From assembly GCF_008831285.2 (NCBI RefSeq), contig NW_022204902.1, positions 1 to 47,217 on the forward strand: a stretch of 47,217 nucleotides of DNA, in the 5' to 3' direction. The position numbers and the translations under genes were made by a program. Position 1 is the first letter of the stretch. Each line of letters begins with the position of its first letter. Shown here in pieces: positions 45,637-47,217 of the stretch. A model generated the notes under the pieces. It was not told the origin of the DNA and searched no databases. It was given only the letters and a program-made list of their open reading frames with translations. The DNA is from Nymphaea colorata (taxonomy: Eukaryota; Streptophyta; Magnoliopsida; Nymphaeales; Nymphaeaceae).

Positions 45637-47217
45637 CCAAGGGCCAAGCCGGGTCCGACTAGGCTCGTAAGTGCTGGACGTGAGTCCAGCAAGGCAGCTA
45701 GGCCAGCCACGGAGGAAACTATACAGCTTGGAGTTCTTGCAGTGGGCGGAGCAGGCGGAGCAACAACGGCCAAGCGTGAGCGAAATTGGATTAAACCTCA
45801 AGGTGGCTTTGATCCGTTTTTAGGACTTTCCCAAACTTGATTGGTCTAACCTATGGTCGAGTCCTAACCCAAGTTCACACGAGGTAGTCTAGGTCGAACC
45901 TAGGCAAAAGGGGGTTGAGCCGGTCCAAGCTCAACCATGCGCCCAAGCAAGTGGATCCAAATGATCCACGGACCATTTTATTTGGACGGATAGCGTCCAT
46001 TAGGATTGATTTTTTGGAGCTCGTTTTTGGATCCCATAGAGTTCCGTTTTTGGACCCCATTGAGTTCCGTTTTTGGATTTCTTTGGAGCTCCGTTTTTTA
46101 GATCCAATTGAGTTCCGTTTTTGTTTTGATTCTTTAGTGAACCGGTTCGGAATGTGAACCGAGTTGAGTAGGAAGTTATTTAAGTGATTGAATTCATGTA
46201 ATTGTTATGCTTTTGAATAAGGAAAATGAATTGAGGAATTGTGTTGGGCGGAATGCCCTTTCTCTCTCTCGTACTCACCTTGGCTCACCCCTCTCCCGCG
46301 GTGGTCTCCCTTCTCTCCTTGGCGTCCCTCCTCATCCATGGCGCAGCCTCTTCTCCTCCACTCGTCCTCAAGGTATCTCCCTAGCCTAGCGTCATCTCTC
46401 TTGGCGTCATCTACCTTTCGAATCCCAAGGTGAAGATCTGCATCGTCTTTAGCCCTCTTGTCAACCGAAGGTCTCCCTCTTCCACTCGTCCTTCTTTTCT
46501 GGTTTCTTCCTCTTCCCCTCGACCTAAGGATCATGGCCTAAGGATAGCAGCAAGCTCCGGCGCGCGGCGTCTTCAACGGACCACGAAGAATACCCCACGA
46601 GCATTTTCTTAAAGCACGGTGCCTTCCTTCTCAAACACAAAGAAGGTTGTGAGGCTGTCTTCATCCCGGGAAGGCTGCAGCAACTTGGGCGACCTGGTAG
46701 CAGCAGCAAAAGACATCAAAAGTAGCGCAAGAGATTAAGGTTAGTACGTAGAGAAAACAAGAAGAGTTGGTGAGCAACACGTTGCTCGGATTTGTTATTG
46801 TGTTCGGCTAGAAGGAGGACTTCACTCCCTCGGTGTACACCCGAGAGTTTGAGCTCTCATCCCACGGCTGAAAACAGCACCAAATTCTTGCTTACGCGTC
46901 TCAAGAACTCCTTGGCTTTCTTGAGTTCTTTCCCTCATGCTACGCGCGAAGGCTCCCCATGAGCGTCCTCAAAAAGGGCCTCTTTGGTTGGCTCCGTTTT
47001 TGAGCAAAACGGATGCACAAATCCAGCAAGCAAAAAGGGCTTGCAAGGTGCATCAAACGGCGTCAAAATAAAGAAAAGAATACAAAGAAGAAGACGCCCC
47101 ATCAAGAGGAATCAAATAGTGAAAAATGAGCTTCATCCGGTTGATTAATCGCATGTTTTAGGCTAGGCCTGAATTCAGCAAATCCGGTGAACTTTCTGTT
47201 GATTCCGGCCAGCTTTT
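45637..47217 (+). mobile_element. LTR fragment, forward, running off the window
   Basis: It starts about 43 bases into the LTR (CAAGGGCCAAGCCGGGTCC), continues through the hairpin cluster (about 45888-45970), minisatellite and stem-loops, and is cut by the window end at LTR offset about 1.6 kb. Around 46720-46820 it matches the 34080-34170 variant, then from about 46970 the 38680 variant, again a mosaic. Confidence 0.85.

Noticed and set aside
16083-47217. Simple nested LTR insertions
   Set aside because: Most block joins lie inside the LTR or internal region and lack element ends or target duplications.

Overview
The window reads as repeat-only nuclear DNA from a flowering plant. The evidence is an initiator-tRNA-Met type primer binding site, TG...CA long terminal repeats (LTRs), satellite DNA in higher-order repeats, and no bacterial-style gene packing. 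The species cannot be named from the sequence. No host gene, rRNA, tRNA or CRISPR array was seen.

Region 1 (1-16061) is an AT-rich tandem satellite. The basic monomer is about 115 bp and occurs in at least three diverged types (A, B, C), often in A-B-C order. These are organised into a higher-order repeat (HOR) of about 3.15 kb. Successive HOR starts lie at about 1318, 5404, 7621, 10763 and 13918. Two copies differ from the standard length by about +0.93 and -0.93 kb, so change seems to occur in blocks of about eight monomers. Each complete HOR carries one inverted B plus part-A segment.

Region 2 (16083-47217) switches abruptly to GC-richer sequence. It consists entirely of pieces of one LTR retrotransposon family in alternating orientation. 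The LTR is about 4.4 kb with TGTTA...TAACA ends (best example 25185-29617). The internal region is about 3.3 kb (29618-32960), with a primer binding site at 29620-29631 and a polypurine tract at 32947-32960. No gag, protease, reverse transcriptase, RNase H or integrase is visible, so the element resembles a LARD (large non-autonomous LTR element).

Its single long ORF (30665-32605) encodes a protein whose first ~115 residues look like a degenerate forkhead-associated (FHA) domain. An acidic Ser/Asp/Glu-rich stretch and an unfamiliar basic C-terminal half follow. Further broken copies of the gene lie at 20380-21799 (-), 23942-25377 (+) and 36143-37276 (-).

Block order is: LTR- (16083-20416), internal- (20417-21800), LTR+ (21812-23938), internal+ (23942-25184), LTR+ (25185-29617), internal+ (29618-32960), LTR+ (32961-36146), internal- (36147-37293), LTR+ (37298-41684), LTR- (41685-45636), LTR+ (45637 to the end). 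Most junctions show a few bases of shared sequence, and two of the inverted ones lie in a cluster of perfect hairpins near the LTR start. LTR copies are themselves mosaics of sequence variants. Together this suggests repeated template switching or microhomology-mediated rearrangement rather than simple nested insertion, although assembly error must be excluded.
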